64,000 nucleotides of DNA, taken from Areca catechu. Lineage: Eukaryota > Streptophyta > Magnoliopsida > Arecales > Arecaceae. The notes beneath the pieces were generated by a model that ran no database searches, was not told the DNA's origin, and saw nothing but the letters and a program-made list of their open reading frames with translations. Positions within the stretch are counted from its first letter, which is position 1, and each line of letters begins with the position of its first letter. The translations under genes and the position numbers were made by a program. Of this stretch, positions 34,360 to 46,189 are shown piece by piece. The DNA is taken from the NCBI GenBank assembly GCA_021397845.1, contig CM038047.1, positions 48,143,210-48,207,209 of the forward strand, given 5' to 3'.

Positions 34360-34484
34360 AAAAATTGCAAGGCGGCATTTGCAGCTTACATATCGTAAAG
34401 ACCCGTCCCATCCATCATGCCAGTGTGGACCAATAGCCACGTGCAGGATTTGCTGCACTGCACACGGTGCACAAAGAATTACTC
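34360..34484 (-). repeat. Right terminal inverted repeat of the MULE
   Basis: It is complementary to the left end over roughly 100 bp (GAGTAATTCTTTGTGCACCG at the tip). It is followed directly by the target duplicate ATCTTCAAA at 34485-34493. Confidence 0.9.
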
Positions 34485-34509
34485 ATCTTCAAAACTACAT
34501 GATCTCGAC

Positions 34510-34784
34510 TAGGGCTGGAACTGGGCCAGCCCAAAGCCCATCGCCTGGAACTGGGCTGGGCCAGCTCAATAAACTTTGGGCCGGTCCAAAATTGATTCGG
34601 GCTTCAGATCAAATTTTAAACATATCGGGCTAGACTTTGGGCTGTAAAATAAAGTCCATTTAATTTTTGGGGCAAAAGAATGCCCGAATTCGGTCCAAAA
34701 ATTCTTAAAATCTGGTCCAAAACCTGATCCAATTTTGAACTCGGCCGACCTAATGGGCTTTGGACCAGACCAGTTCCAGCCCTA
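34510..34784. mobile_element. hAT-like MITE inside the spare ADH exon
   Basis: Terminal inverted repeats TAGGGCTGGAACTGG ... CCAGTTCCAGCCCTA have a perfect 8-bp target duplication ATCTCGAC (34502-34509 and 34785-34792). It is 275 bp and non-coding, with internal GGGCC/GGCCC words facing each other. It sits in the last codons of the duplicated dehydrogenase exon, and the uninterrupted copy at 54480 shows the empty site. Confidence 0.92.
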
Positions 34785-34969
34785 ATCTCGACCACTGCTC
34801 GTCCAACAATTTTCCCACAGTCAAGATCCACGTATGCACTATTTGCTTCCTCAATTTTGCATTTTCTTGATACAATATTTTGGGGATTCAAAATGCCAGT
34901 CTCTGCAAGCTTCACCAGCTGGGGAAGATCCTGTCTTGTTCTCGTCCCATATGAACCAATTATCTTTAC
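34616..34969 (-). pseudogene. Spare ADH last exon extended by a MITE
   Basis: After a TTTTTGAAGCAG acceptor (AG at 34970-34971) the frame reads VKIIGSYGTRTRQDLPQLVK and continues to GKIVGRAVVEI without a break. It is homologous residue for residue to the last exon at 54476-54667. The MITE then enters the codon after GAG. The frame reads on for about 55 MITE-derived residues before a stop at 34616. Four of its differences from the 54.5-kb exon (for example V for I at the first position) look more family-like. It could be a dead duplicate or an alternative terminal exon about 24 kb downstream of exon 59221. Confidence 0.75.
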
Positions 34970-35040
34970 CTGCTTCAAAAATCATGATTATGTATCAGAT
35001 TTAGGTGAATGAAATGGATCAACCAAAAAAAAATACAGCA

Positions 35041-36230
35041 TCATATATCTACAATCCTTTGTTTTATTCTCCTATTTTTCCTTTTCTGTCCCTTCTCTAG
35101 CTTCTTCTTTTCTCTCTTTTAGAGATTAGGGAGTTTATGAAAGCAGAATTAGGAGACTTATGGGTGGACCCCTAATGAATCCCGGTAGACGGTTCAGGAT
35201 CGATGATCTCTGCACCATGAAATAATTTATTAATAATTTTGATTCTATAGGAAGACAATCTATTGGCCAAGAGAATGTCAAGCAGGGTTCTTGACTCCTA
35301 GATAGTAAAACCAATGAGTTCCATTTGTTATTAGTTAAGGTAAAAATCCATATACTTGATCACCGGTGTAAATATTTATTTATTGATTTGCACCGTCGAA
35401 TTTGTATTGTGGGATTTGTGAAGATGAGTTTGATTTGCATGAGATGATATGGCTTATATGATTTTCAATATAGTAATATTTTATGTTTATTGTGCATAAA
35501 CACTGCTTATTAAAGATACGTTATGTGACATAATTTTAATTAGCCGAGAACTCATAATTTCACAAGCAAAATTATATTTGAAAATTATCAAGAGTAAAGC
35601 ATAACTATTTAGATAGATAAGAAAAGGTTTGGCCTAACCTCATCATGTAAGATACCCTTTAGAAGCTGATGCTTGAGATAGTCTCTATGAGCTCATGTGT
35701 AGGATAGCTTCTATAAGCTTATGTATGGGATAACTTTTATGATAAGATACATGAAATGAAAGTTAAGGATTTTAGTTACTAGCAGCTGATGATCCATCCT
35801 TTTGATAAAATATATTATTGATACATATTTATGTGGATATTTGAGCTATTCTAATATATGATATGTGTTTTTATGCAATGTATTTTTATTTTGATATTAC
35901 TTATTATTTTTTTTAAATTATTTATTATATTGATGTAAATGTAGGGTGATTCTTACTTACCTAGAAAGGCACATGTCCTTATATTGCATTTTTTTAAAAA
36001 AAAGACATGGAATTCTTAGTTCGGATGGGATTGGGTGAGAGGTCGAGAATCGAAATTATTAGTTCATTAGCTAGTTTGATTTCTAATACTACATAATATT
36101 TAAATAATTGTACCTAAACAAGTTAATTATTTGTTCATGATGGATCTATTTTAGTTGATAACTTTGGTCATTCATTATTTTTAGTAAATTCTAGTTTTAT
36201 AGGAATTCTAATGTATTCAATATTATTAAA
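35041..36230. other. AT-rich spacer without recognisable genes
   Basis: No open frame with family resemblance. A short decayed tandem repeat of about 30 bp occurs at 35664-35745 (TCTATGAGCTCATGTGT, TCTATAAGCTTATGTAT). The rest is unremarkable AT-rich sequence. Confidence 0.5.
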
Positions 36231-36231
36231 T

Positions 36232-38800
36232 ATGTGCCCTAGAAGCCAATCTGGCTGACATGAATTTTAAATTTAAATATAATTTTATATTTAATAATTC
36301 AAATTGGATTGTTTTTAACCATACATGTTGGTTCATGTATCATCCAAAAAAATAATGGATGATGACGGATATTCTCAAGAGTTGAAAATTTGAAACATAT
36401 CATTATAAATTAACTCCTAAATGCTCTCGATTATTAGATCATCATGAGGATGGTAATCGATCTATCAAGACTAGTGCACGGACTGCTTTTCTTTTGGATA
36501 GACGAGTCTCAAGTATATAGCATAGGGATACTGGAGCAAGAGTACAAGTAGTTGTTAAAGAATAATGGCACTGAACGTAACCAAGTATGAAAAGTCACAT
36601 AGATGTCTACTTACTTGTCAGTGACTTCTTGATGCTATAGTTGTATGAGTAATTCCTTGATCTATAGTACCTCAGTCACTCATAGCGGGGTTGCTGTAGT
36701 TGGACAAGCACATAAACATGGTCCTTAGCCTTATGGGGCCTTTTAGTATATGTTGGCTACAGTAGGTTCGCTGTAGGAGTTGGAAGTGCACCTATAGAGA
36801 ATCTATCGGTCTTAGTAATTGAGAAATAGTCCTATGCAATCTAAAAGGCCAAGTCTTTAAGTCTATGGCCATAGCAGCATGATAATGAAAATAAGTTTCA
36901 ATGGGCATCATAAATGGACTCAAGCTAATAAGTCTAGCATATGATGGATGCTTAAGATTTGACAAGATTGTATGACCTACATCTTGTCGAGACTTTCAAT
37001 AAAGAAACTTGATCATACAGAAACTACACCTAGGGATTCATCATTCTATTCTACTGGGTTGCCACTACATACTATTAGGTGTCACTGGAGGATTGTGGGA
37101 ACTCACTTGGAATGTGTTCGGATCAATGATCCTTGTTAAAGTTGAGCTGAAATAGTTCCAGTTTATCAAAAAAGTTTCAATGATACTATGATAGAAATTA
37201 TAGTATGTCTCATTACCAAACAAAATAGACCCTAAGGGGTCATACATAATAAGGCTTGACCTGATCAAGAGCTTGGATCATATTTAGGACCTACTAATTT
37301 TGGCACCTACTAATTTTGATACATGATATTTTTTAGCACCTGCCAATTTTGACATTCGGAACTTAATTGCAAGAGTTATAATTTGATTTAATTTAATCGG
37401 GTTGATAAAATTGGATTTAAGAATCCTAGGAGGACTAGGATCTCAAATCCTATTATGAATAGGATTGATAGCCTTTTTGAATTCGATTCGAATCAGGCTT
37501 GAATTAGATTCAAATTGAATATAATTGAATCCAATTGACTTGGATCCTAAACCTAATCAAATTAGATTCAAACTCTCTAAAATTAGGTTAAGAATCCAAG
37601 TTAGGCTTGGATTGCAAACCTAATTGATTTAGATTGACAACCTTTTTGAAATTAATTTGATTCGGATCCAAAATAATTTTGGAATTGATCCAAATCAAAG
37701 CCAAATCAAATCAGGAAACCAAACCCATATTTATCTGGATTTCTCTCTCATTATTCATGTGAAAAAGGAGAGAAGAGATGCTAATTTTGTTGCACTTTTC
37801 TTCGAGCGTGCATAGGAGGATGAGACTCGCATATGTGGCATCTTTCATATTTATCTAGGACTCTTTCTCTATTTGAATTGACATCTGATTTGAATTTGAT
37901 TAAAATTAGATTAGTTTCCTATTTTATCAGGATTTTTGGAGGCGTGGAGATGTGATTTTGGCATGGAGTTTTTATGTTGCATAGATGGGATAGCGTAGAT
38001 TTTCTAATTGCACATCATCTTCTCCATTATAAAATTTTTTTCTTTGATGCATCTCTTCTGTTCCACATGACCAAAATATTAGAGAGAGTGAGAGTTTGAG
38101 AGGAAAAAAAGAAGAAAATAGTTTTCTTCCTTTTGGATTTTCCATCTCCCTTAGAATCGGCATAAAAAGTTTGCACGGGATTCTAGTTCTTCCTAGCTGC
38201 ACTCCATGTTTCTCTACCACCCCTTTTTTTCCTCTTCATGATTATTCCATACCATAAAACTCCAAAGAGAGGTTCTTGAGAGAGAAAAAAAGGGAGAAAA
38301 ATAGTTTTATTCTTTCTTAGGCATTTTAGATGAAGTCTTGAAGTCTTGCATGAAGGATTCATGCGAAGGCTGCAAAGGTTACATCCCTTCCTTTAAGCTA
38401 TTGAAGGACGATCAAGATCTAAGCTAAAAGAGATACCTACAAAAGAGCTAGCACTCCAGTGGCATCATTGAATCGATCATGAACGAGTCCTGTGTGTATA
38501 TCAACAGAGACCAGGCACGTGCACGACTCCAACAAGAATCATGACGATCCACCTGATCCGATGCGATTAGAGTTGAAGATGGATAGCGATCGAGGTAAGT
38601 GTTTTATCCTTCTCTGTTTTTATTTATTTAAGATCTAATTTCATGAGATGGAATATTATCATCATGTTAGATAGATCCTTATGTGAGTTTTAAATTAATC
38701 ATGCATGCTTTTGCAAAAAGGTTTTGTAAATAGCTTCCATTGCAATTTTAGAAATCTTGATTTCATGCATGCTTTCATCCCTATTTCCTTCAATTATATC
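36232..38800 (+). mobile_element. Copia-like LTR sequence (probable solo LTR)
   Basis: It begins TGTGCCCTAGAAGCCAAT. The sequence is long, non-coding and AT-rich, with LTR-like leader sequence near 38600 (GATAGCGATCGAGGTAAGTG) and a T-rich tail. The word GGGTCATACATAATA (about 37225) recurs in the neighbouring LTR-like block (39950). The right end near 38800 and a target duplication could not be fixed, and no pol sequence is present. The copia assignment is from general appearance only. Confidence 0.35.
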
Positions 38801-39088
38801 TTACATGATCTCTGGGATATTGCTTTAGGGTTTATGTAATCGTGTCATGTGACCAACTTAGGTGCTCGATTCAAGGTGTGATAGAAGTGATGCAACATAG
38901 TGCCGGATGGATCAAGTACACAAAGATACTTCATCTACTTGAAAAATGATTGTCAGACTTCTAGAAGTAATCTATTCTCTTGAAGTAATAAGGTAGAGAG
39001 TTCAATACATTTTGGTTCATCTGGTACAGATTGAATATCATTCTCCATCAGTGAGATCCTTCCTTTCCTTTGTTGAAAAATGTATCCT

Positions 39089-40660
39089 AAAACCAATCAT
39101 ATAGCTTATAGATAGTTGAGTAAATTATAATTATATATATATATCATTTATTAATAAAAATTATTTGACAGTTCACCACATTTCATCTTCTTGTAATAAA
39201 CTCTTTTCTAATGAAGTCCTTAAAACTACTTTTGATGCAATAAAGAAGGATTTATCATATGGTTCTTAAACATATTCGTGACCAAATGATACTTATTATA
39301 AGATGACAATATTTATCGAGTATAGGTTGTTGTATGCCATATGGATTAATTATCCTCATAACCAATGAGTGTGAAACACTAGTATGGCATGCAGGTGAAA
39401 TGTAGGGGTATATTTCACTGAACTTAACTCACCTGTGGAGCTCTCTGCTGCCAAGAGTTGATCATAAAGGATATGATATAAGTATCCCTCGGACCTAAAA
39501 TTACCATGATGGTTTATAAGCAACTTATTATACTTTAATACCATACTACTTGAATTTCTAATCCAGTAACAAATGCAGTCAAGTACTTGTGAAGTTGGTA
39601 TGTGAGTCAAGATGGGATTAAGCCCTCCAAAAAGTTTGGAGAGAATGTCTCGATATGTTTTAATTTAACAAAACCTTAGCCATGATAATCCTTGTGAAGA
39701 GTCACAGGATTTGTAAGGTTGAGATACTATATGAATGTACTGTTTAAGGGTTGGTAGTTAAATCTTGAAGTCATCTTAAGCATTGAGGGTTAAAGTGATG
39801 AATTATATGATAACCATATGTCAAAGATTATTGAATGTTACTTTGCAATTATTTAACCTATTTGGACATCGAGTATCATTGCTAGATAGTCACTTCATTT
39901 AGTACAGAAAATATTCATGTACTACTAGCTTAGTATTCAAACCTATGGGATCATACATAATAGAAGTTTCTGCCTAATTTTGGTTGATCAATATTTATAA
40001 AACATTCCAAAGTTTGATTATCAGTATGATTGATGATTATCTTTAAGTTGACACTTCAGTGAGGCGATACTTTAGTTTGTCTGAGTGTCAACTCATCATG
40101 TTCTCACTAAAATTTAGTGAGTACTGTGAAGATTTATTTTAGTAATTAGAATGCTAATTAGCTTAATTTGATTGAGCAATGAGGTTTGGTTCAAGTCTGA
40201 TTGAATCAAATTCAATTAGATTGATCCAATTGGATTAGATCACATCCAAGTACACTAACCCTTTGATTTGATTTGAATTTTGTATTTGAAATTTTAAATT
40301 TAAATTAGGTTTGAAATTGAATTTAAACTCAAATAGTTTGAATTTAAATTCAGATTCAAAATAAATTTGAATTAAGTAGTTTTGATTTTGAATCAAAACT
40401 ACACAATCTCATCCTAACCTCTTCCCCTTATCTCTTTAACATCCTAACTCTCTAACCTCCTAACCATTTGGATGCCTATTTTAAAATGGATTGTTGGTGG
40501 GCATGTGAGAGTGAGTGAAAGCTAAAAAAAAGTTTTCTAGCTAAAGGAAAAAAAGAGGTACGGGGCTTGAGAAGAAGGGTTTTGGGTGTGAGCTCTCTAG
40601 TGCTTTTACTAGGATTTGGAAAGAGAAAAAAGGAAAAGGGGTTTCTAGTTTCTTCTTTGA
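39089..40660 (+). mobile_element. Second copia-like LTR fragment
   Basis: It begins TGTATCCTAAAACCAATC, recalling the start of the block at 36232. It is open-frame-free and has repeated (T)TTGAATTTAAATT words near 40270-40380. It ends abruptly where the Athila-like LTR starts, so it was probably cut by that insertion or by a later deletion. No target duplication was found. Confidence 0.35.
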
Positions 40661-42110
40661 TGTATTTTAAATTTAAACCGTAAGTGCACGGTATACAGGA
40701 TAACACGCCCAATGAGTATGGATCAATCCCATGAGGAATTAGATGTATGAACTGTGTTCAAACCTGTTCAAATCCTTGCTCAGGCGAGCTTTAACAAAGA
40801 TGAAAAGAGATTATTTCTTTACTTTCTACTTAAAGTAGAATTAATTAAATTGAAGAGATAAATAATCTAAAGAACTAGGATTTTTAAATCCTCTAAACCA
40901 ATGACTTAGAGAGCCTTTCTATGATTTCTCTCATAATGTCCTTTCAACTTTTTTCTTTGTGTAACAAAGTATGGATTATGAAAAGATTTTAATCCAACAA
41001 TAATCCATCAAGATTTTCATAAGGAAGAAGAAAAAAAGATTTAAAAATATTGTGAGCGTTCTATCTGTTACCCTTGTACCGAATCAAGTATAAACTATGA
41101 AAGGATTAAAATCTAACAATAGTCCATCGATCAAGTCTCTTGGCAAGAAATTGAATAGAAAGGACTTGAAAAAATTTAAAAGCCCAAGAAGAGATCCTAA
41201 GAAAGAACTTCTTAATCATAGTCTAGCTTCATCGTCAATCCTAGAAGATTTGCTTAGCTAGACATGATCTAAATTAACACTTTAAGATTACTTAAAAATA
41301 TAAAATAAATTTTACATTACTTGCTAGAATTTAAATTATATAATTTTAAAAAATGTAGAAATTAAACTAGCCTAATTATAGAAATTAAATTGCAAGAATT
41401 TAAACTATCTTAGTGCTAAAATTAAAAATTACAAGGGAATAATTGAAATAAGAAGAATAAAATTTTATTGCTAAGAAAATCTGATTACAAAAAAAATATT
41501 TAACTCTTAAGCCATTAACAAGGCTTGGAGTTAAAAAAATAAAAATTTTTAGAACTTGATTGTGGCTCTTTTTTTCTCAACTCACTCTCCTTCTCATATG
41601 TTGGAAGGGTGGAAGAAAGTGGAAAGTACCTTTTTCATGGAGTATACAGGCCTTTTTATATGTATCAGGGAAAAAGGATTATTTACATTCTTCTGATGTG
41701 GGACTAAAACAAGAAGAAATTTAAATTTTAGATGAATCTAACCATAATTCTCTTTCTAATATATTAATGAATCTGAATGTAAATCTCCTTCAAATTTATT
41801 GACAAATCTGGTCCTAAATCTCCTTCAAATTCATTGGTGGTCTGCATGATGGCTTCTTATGGACCAAACTACTGGTCCATGGTGGACCAGTTGCATGTGA
41901 GCTTTTTTTGGACCACCTTTAATATAAGTGTTGGGCTCCAATTGTTCATTATTAGGACTCTAATTTATATCTTTTAAGCCTGTAGATCGGGCTCTTTATT
42001 ATGGCACCTCTTTCCTACGAAATATAAAAAAAAGTATCAATTCTAAATAATAAAGATAACTTGATCTTACAAATTGATGCTTCTATGGCTAGATTTATGC
42101 ACTTATTACA
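40661..42110 (-). repeat. 3' LTR of an Athila-like gypsy element
   Basis: In element orientation it starts TGTAATAAGTGCATAAATC and ends TTTAAATTTAAAATACA, so it has TG..CA ends. A purine tract, AAGTTGGGGAA (42111-42121 on the plus strand as TTCCCCAACTT), directly precedes the start, as expected for a 3' LTR. The plus-strand GTAAGTGCACGGTATAC near its left end is typical of this class. No matching 5' LTR lies in the window. Confidence 0.7.
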
Positions 42111-42121
42111 TTCCCCAACTT

Positions 42122-43640
42122 GATTTTTACTCGTTCTCGAGTAAGAATAAAAGATAGTTCATGAATTACTTATTATAAAAATAATTGAGGGGGCTACCAA
42201 AAACTTTTAAGACCATACACAAGTTTACTCGAACTCAAAGGTTGTTCTCATACCCTTTTATAAGTAAAAGATTTCCTATTAGATAGTAGATGAAACAAGT
42301 CATTGGGATATTAATAGCTTCTAGTAAATTGGTTAAGTACAAACTTCTCATTTTTTCAAAATAATTCTTAACCAACTTCTATTGTTATTTCTAAATTTTC
42401 TACTCCCTAGAATGGCGAGATATTATTTTGGTACAAGTATGTTCCTTTTATTATTATATTTTTCTTTTCTTTTTTTTTCTTTTTCTTTTTCTTCTCTTTT
42501 TTTAATATAGACTGTACAATGCCTTAATCTCTTAAGCTTTCTATCTAATCCTTGTAACAAGTTTTTGACCAATATCTTTCATACCAGTTGACTTTAGGGC
42601 ACTAAGTATAGAACACCCCTCAGGACTTACTAGCTCGAGTCAGAAAGGCTACATATCGAAACTGGATGTATAGCAAAGTTTCTTCACATCTCTACTTTTT
42701 GATGCAAGACTCAATGCTTACTTAGATGAAGAGGCCGATTACTCGGTGAAACAATATTTAGAACCTGCTTTTATTATCTCATTCTCTTTTTTTTACTAAT
42801 AAAGGAAACTTTGCATTTGTCAACACCTACACATACAAGAAGTAGATTCTTCTTTGATGCGAATAGGAGGGTTAGAATTATCCAGAAATTGATTTCATTC
42901 TTACTTACCTTTTTACTTGAGACTATTAATATTTTCTTCCTTAGTGTTTCAAAAATTATCTAGACTATTCAATCAATTAGTTATCAAAAATATGTGATTT
43001 ATCCTAAGTCCAAGATCGACAAGTCTAAGAATATGAAGGTGAAGGTAGCTCCAATAATATACTTATTCTGCTTATTATTCCCTCATGAATAAAAATAATT
43101 TCTAAATGTAAGCATAATATAGGATAAAAAGAAATGAAGATACCTAAGGAAGAATTTTTATTAAGCTCTCCCCCCAACTTAGCCAATGAAGCTCATTTGA
43201 GTCAGGATCTAATAAACCTAATCATATTAAAAAAATAATAATTAGAAAGAAAAGAGCTGGGTTGCTTTCCGGAGTGCTAAGTTTAAAGTCTTCAGCCAGA
43301 CTAAATATTGACAACAGGCTGACTAAGATATGCTGGTTCATAGAGAACCATGGCTTCCTTAATAGATTCTGTGGATAGTTCTAAGAATGGTTTTAATCAT
43401 TGACTATTAACTTTGAAAAAAGTACCATTACTTGGGTTTTCAATTTCTACAGTTCTATATGGGAAGACTTCTTTAACTAAAAAAAAGTACTGTCCATCTA
43501 GACCTAAACTTTCCAAGAAAAAGATATAACCTCGAATTATACAAGAGAACTTTCTATCCACAAATAAAAAAATTTCTAAAAATTGCTTGATCATGAAATA
43601 CTTTTGTTCTTTCCTTGTACACCCTCACATTCTCATAAGC
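42122..43640 (-). other. Untranslated 3' region of the Athila-like element
   Basis: About 1.5 kb lies between integrase and the polypurine tract with no family-matching frame. Athila-group elements commonly have a long non-coding or env-like region here. Only short frames with no signal peptide or membrane segment pattern were seen. Confidence 0.5.
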
Positions 43641-43649
43641 TTCATTTCT

Positions 43650-44690
43650 AAGTTCTAATTCATTAACCTGAAGCTTCTTATAATTTTCGACTATGTCCAA
43701 GTCCATATTTAATTTTTTAATTGCCTATATAGCTTTGTGTTCTAATTCAACAAGCAAGTGGCATGGCTTTTCAAACACAATCTTATAAGAAGACATTCCT
43801 AGGTTGGTCTTGTAGACGATGCGGTATGCCCAGAGTGCATCAACTAATTTCAAAGATCAATCCTTTATATTTGTATTAACGGTCTTCTCCAAGATTTGTT
43901 TGATCTATCTATTGGACACTTCTACTTGCCCACTAGTTTGAGGATGATAAGGTGTGGCCAACTTATGGGTAACATTATATTTTCTCATTAATATGGTAAA
44001 GGGTCGGTTGCAAAAGTATGTCTCTCGATCACTAATGATTATCTTAGGAGTACCAAAATGGAAGAGAATATTTTTATTAAAAAAATTAATGACCACTTTA
44101 CTATCAATGGATCTACATGGAATAGCTTTTACCCACTTAGAGACATAATCGATAGCCACTAAAATATATTCATTTTCAAAGGAGTTTGGAAATGGTCCCA
44201 TAAAATTGATCCCCCAAGCATCAAAAATTTTGATCACCAAAATTGGATTGAGTGGCATCATGTCTCTCTTGGTGATCCAACCCATTTGTTGGCACCGAGC
44301 ACAACTTTTACAATATACATGTGTGTCCTTAAATAAATTAGGCCAATAAAATCTATATTGGAGGACTTTGGCAGCTATCTTCTTGGACGCGAAGTGACCA
44401 CCACATGCTTGGTCATAGCAAAATGATAGAATACGTCTAATCTCATTATCCAGGACATACCTCCTAATGATCTGATCAGGATACTATTTAAACAGGTATA
44501 GATCATTCCAAATGAAGTACTTCACTTGGAAAAAAAAATTGTGTTTATCCTCAATAGTCCAATGAGAAGGAACTTTACTAATGGCTAAATAATTTATAAT
44601 ATCAGCATATCATGGTTCAGTAGACACAGACATGAGTTGTTCATCAAGAAAGAATTCATTAACAAGTGGTTCACTAGATGATATGACTAT
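43650..44690 (-). pseudogene. Athila-like integrase
   Basis: The minus frame 44285-43905 reads DAWGINFMGPFPNSFENEYI, then LVAIDYVSKWVKAIP, IIISDRETYFCNRPF and TPYHPQTSGQVEVSNR. This layout (GPFPxSFxNxYILVAxDYVSKW) is characteristic of Athila integrases. The first catalytic Asp, normally in W-G-I-D-F-M-G, is Asn here. The second Asp (ISD) and the Glu (QVEVSNR) are kept. An upstream HHCC region is scattered over 44420-44290 with stops. The gene is decayed. Confidence 0.85.
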
Positions 44691-44699
44691 GATTCGAGA

Positions 44700-45960
44700 C
44701 AAGTGATCACTACAACAATCTTTGTTCCTTTCTTGTTCTTAATTTCTAAGTCAAATTCTTAAAGGAGCAAGATCCATCGTATTAAGCATGCCCTAGCATC
44801 TTTCTTTGCTAGGAAATGTCTAATGATTGAGTGGTCAGTATAAACAATAGTGTGCGACCCAACCAAGTAGGATCTAATTTTTTTTAAGACAAAGTCAATG
44901 GTTAGGAACTCCTTTTCAGTGGTTGTGTAATTAAGTTGTGCATCATTTAAGATTTTACTTGCATAATAAACAACTCTAGGCAACTTATTAATCCTTTGAC
45001 CTAAAACTATACCTATACATGATCAGATGCATCGTACTTGAGTTCAAAGAGTTCGATCTAGATAGATAGATGAATGATGGGAGCAGAAATGAGTGCCTTT
45101 TTAAGAAATTCAAAAGATTTTAGGCACTTAGAAGTAAACTCAAATTTTGCATCCTTTGCTAACAAATTTGTTAATGGGTGAGCCACTTTACTAAAATTGG
45201 GTATGAACCTTCTATAAAATCTAGCATGTCCTAAAAATGAATAAATTTCTTTGACAGAATTGGATGGTAGAAGACTTACAATCTGGTCAACTTTGGTCTT
45301 GTCAACTTCTATTCCCTTTTTCAAAACTACATGGCCAAGAACTATACCTTCTCTAATCATAAATTGACATTTTTTCCAATTGAGAACTAAATGCTCTTCC
45401 TTACATCTTTCTAAAACTAGTCTCAAATGGTTTAAACATTCAGAGAAGGTAGGGCCAAAAACTTCATCCATAAAAATTTCTAAAATCATTCAATCATGTC
45501 AAAAAAAATACTGATCATACATCTCTAGAAGGTTGCCAGTACATTACACAACCCAAAGTGCATGTGCCTATAAGCAAAGGTTCCAAATGGGTAGGTGAAT
45601 ATGGTCTTATCCTAATCTTCAGGGGCTATGGGGATATGGTTATATCTAGAGTATCCATCAAGAAAATAATAAAACTCCTATCTGGCTAATTTCTCTAACA
45701 TCTGGTTAATAAATGGCAAAGGAAAGTGATCTTTCTTTGTTGCTGCATTCAATTTTCTATAGTCTATACAGACCCTCCATCCTATTTGGATCCTAGTTGA
45801 AATTTGTTTCATTATGGACCACCGTTATCCCAAACTTTTTGGGTACCACTTGTACAGGGCTTACCTATGAGCTATCAGAAATGGGGTAAATAATTTCATT
45901 ACCATGCCTCGATTTAATCTTCTTTGTGCATCTCTAGTTGGTTTAGCCTCTTCCTTTATG
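44700..45960 (-). pseudogene. Athila-like reverse transcriptase and RNase H
   Basis: In shifted minus frames: WRVCIDYRKLNAATKKDHFP (about 45780), FLDGYSRYNHIPIAPED (45660), FGLCNVLATF (45550), IFMDEVFGPTFSECLNHL (45480), KCQFMIREGIVLGHVV and RRFIPNFSKVAHPLTNLLAK. RNase H follows with VVYYASKILNDAQLNYTTTE (44980) and YTDHSIIRHFLAKKDA. The usual V-F-M-D-D active site reads IFMDE here, losing the second Asp. There are several stops. Confidence 0.85.
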
Positions 45961-46189
45961 TATATCCTATGTTGAACTATGGAAGGGCTTATTCTCTTAT
46001 GTCTGCCATAGTCCAGTCTATTGCTTCTAGATTTTCTCTCAAAATAGTTAACAGCTCCTCTTGTTTAGGATTTAGGTATGAGACAATAATTACTGGCAAG
46101 GTTTCTGCTAGACCTAAAATATGCTTTTCATTATATACTTTGACAGTTTGACCTTCTTCCTGGCAAAAATATGCTTTTCATTGTCCTCA

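Larger units (their letters stand above)
21851..34484. mobile_element. 12.6-kb Mutator-like element with FAR1 and Ulp1-type genes
   Basis: The ends read GAGTAATTCCTTGTGCACCG and, inverted, GAGTAATTCTTTGTGCACCG. Similarity runs for roughly 100 bp through GCAGCAAATCC and CACGTGGCTATTGGTCCA. A perfect 9-bp direct repeat (ATCTTCAAA) flanks the element. Inside are a plus-strand FAR1/FHY3-like MULE transposase gene (about 24258-28320) and a minus-strand gene ending in a Ulp1 (C48) protease-like domain (34055 down to about 29480), tail to tail. MULEs carrying Ulp1-like genes are known in plants (Kaonashi type). Both genes have stops. The rest is mostly tandem arrays of a GTCGTA-containing repeat. 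Confidence 0.93.
34485..35040. repeat. Segmental duplication, copy 1, right block
   Basis: Minus the MITE at 34510-34784, this matches 54470-54735: the ADH last exon plus flanking CAGATTTAGG[T]GAATGAAATGGAT. Similarity stops near 35040, which marks the right edge of the duplicated segment in copy 1. Confidence 0.85.

Noticed and set aside
36660..36760. Possible tRNA-like or small RNA gene in the 35-37 kb spacer
   Set aside because: No cloverleaf arms or A/B box pair could be traced by eye. The sequence belongs to an LTR-like block.
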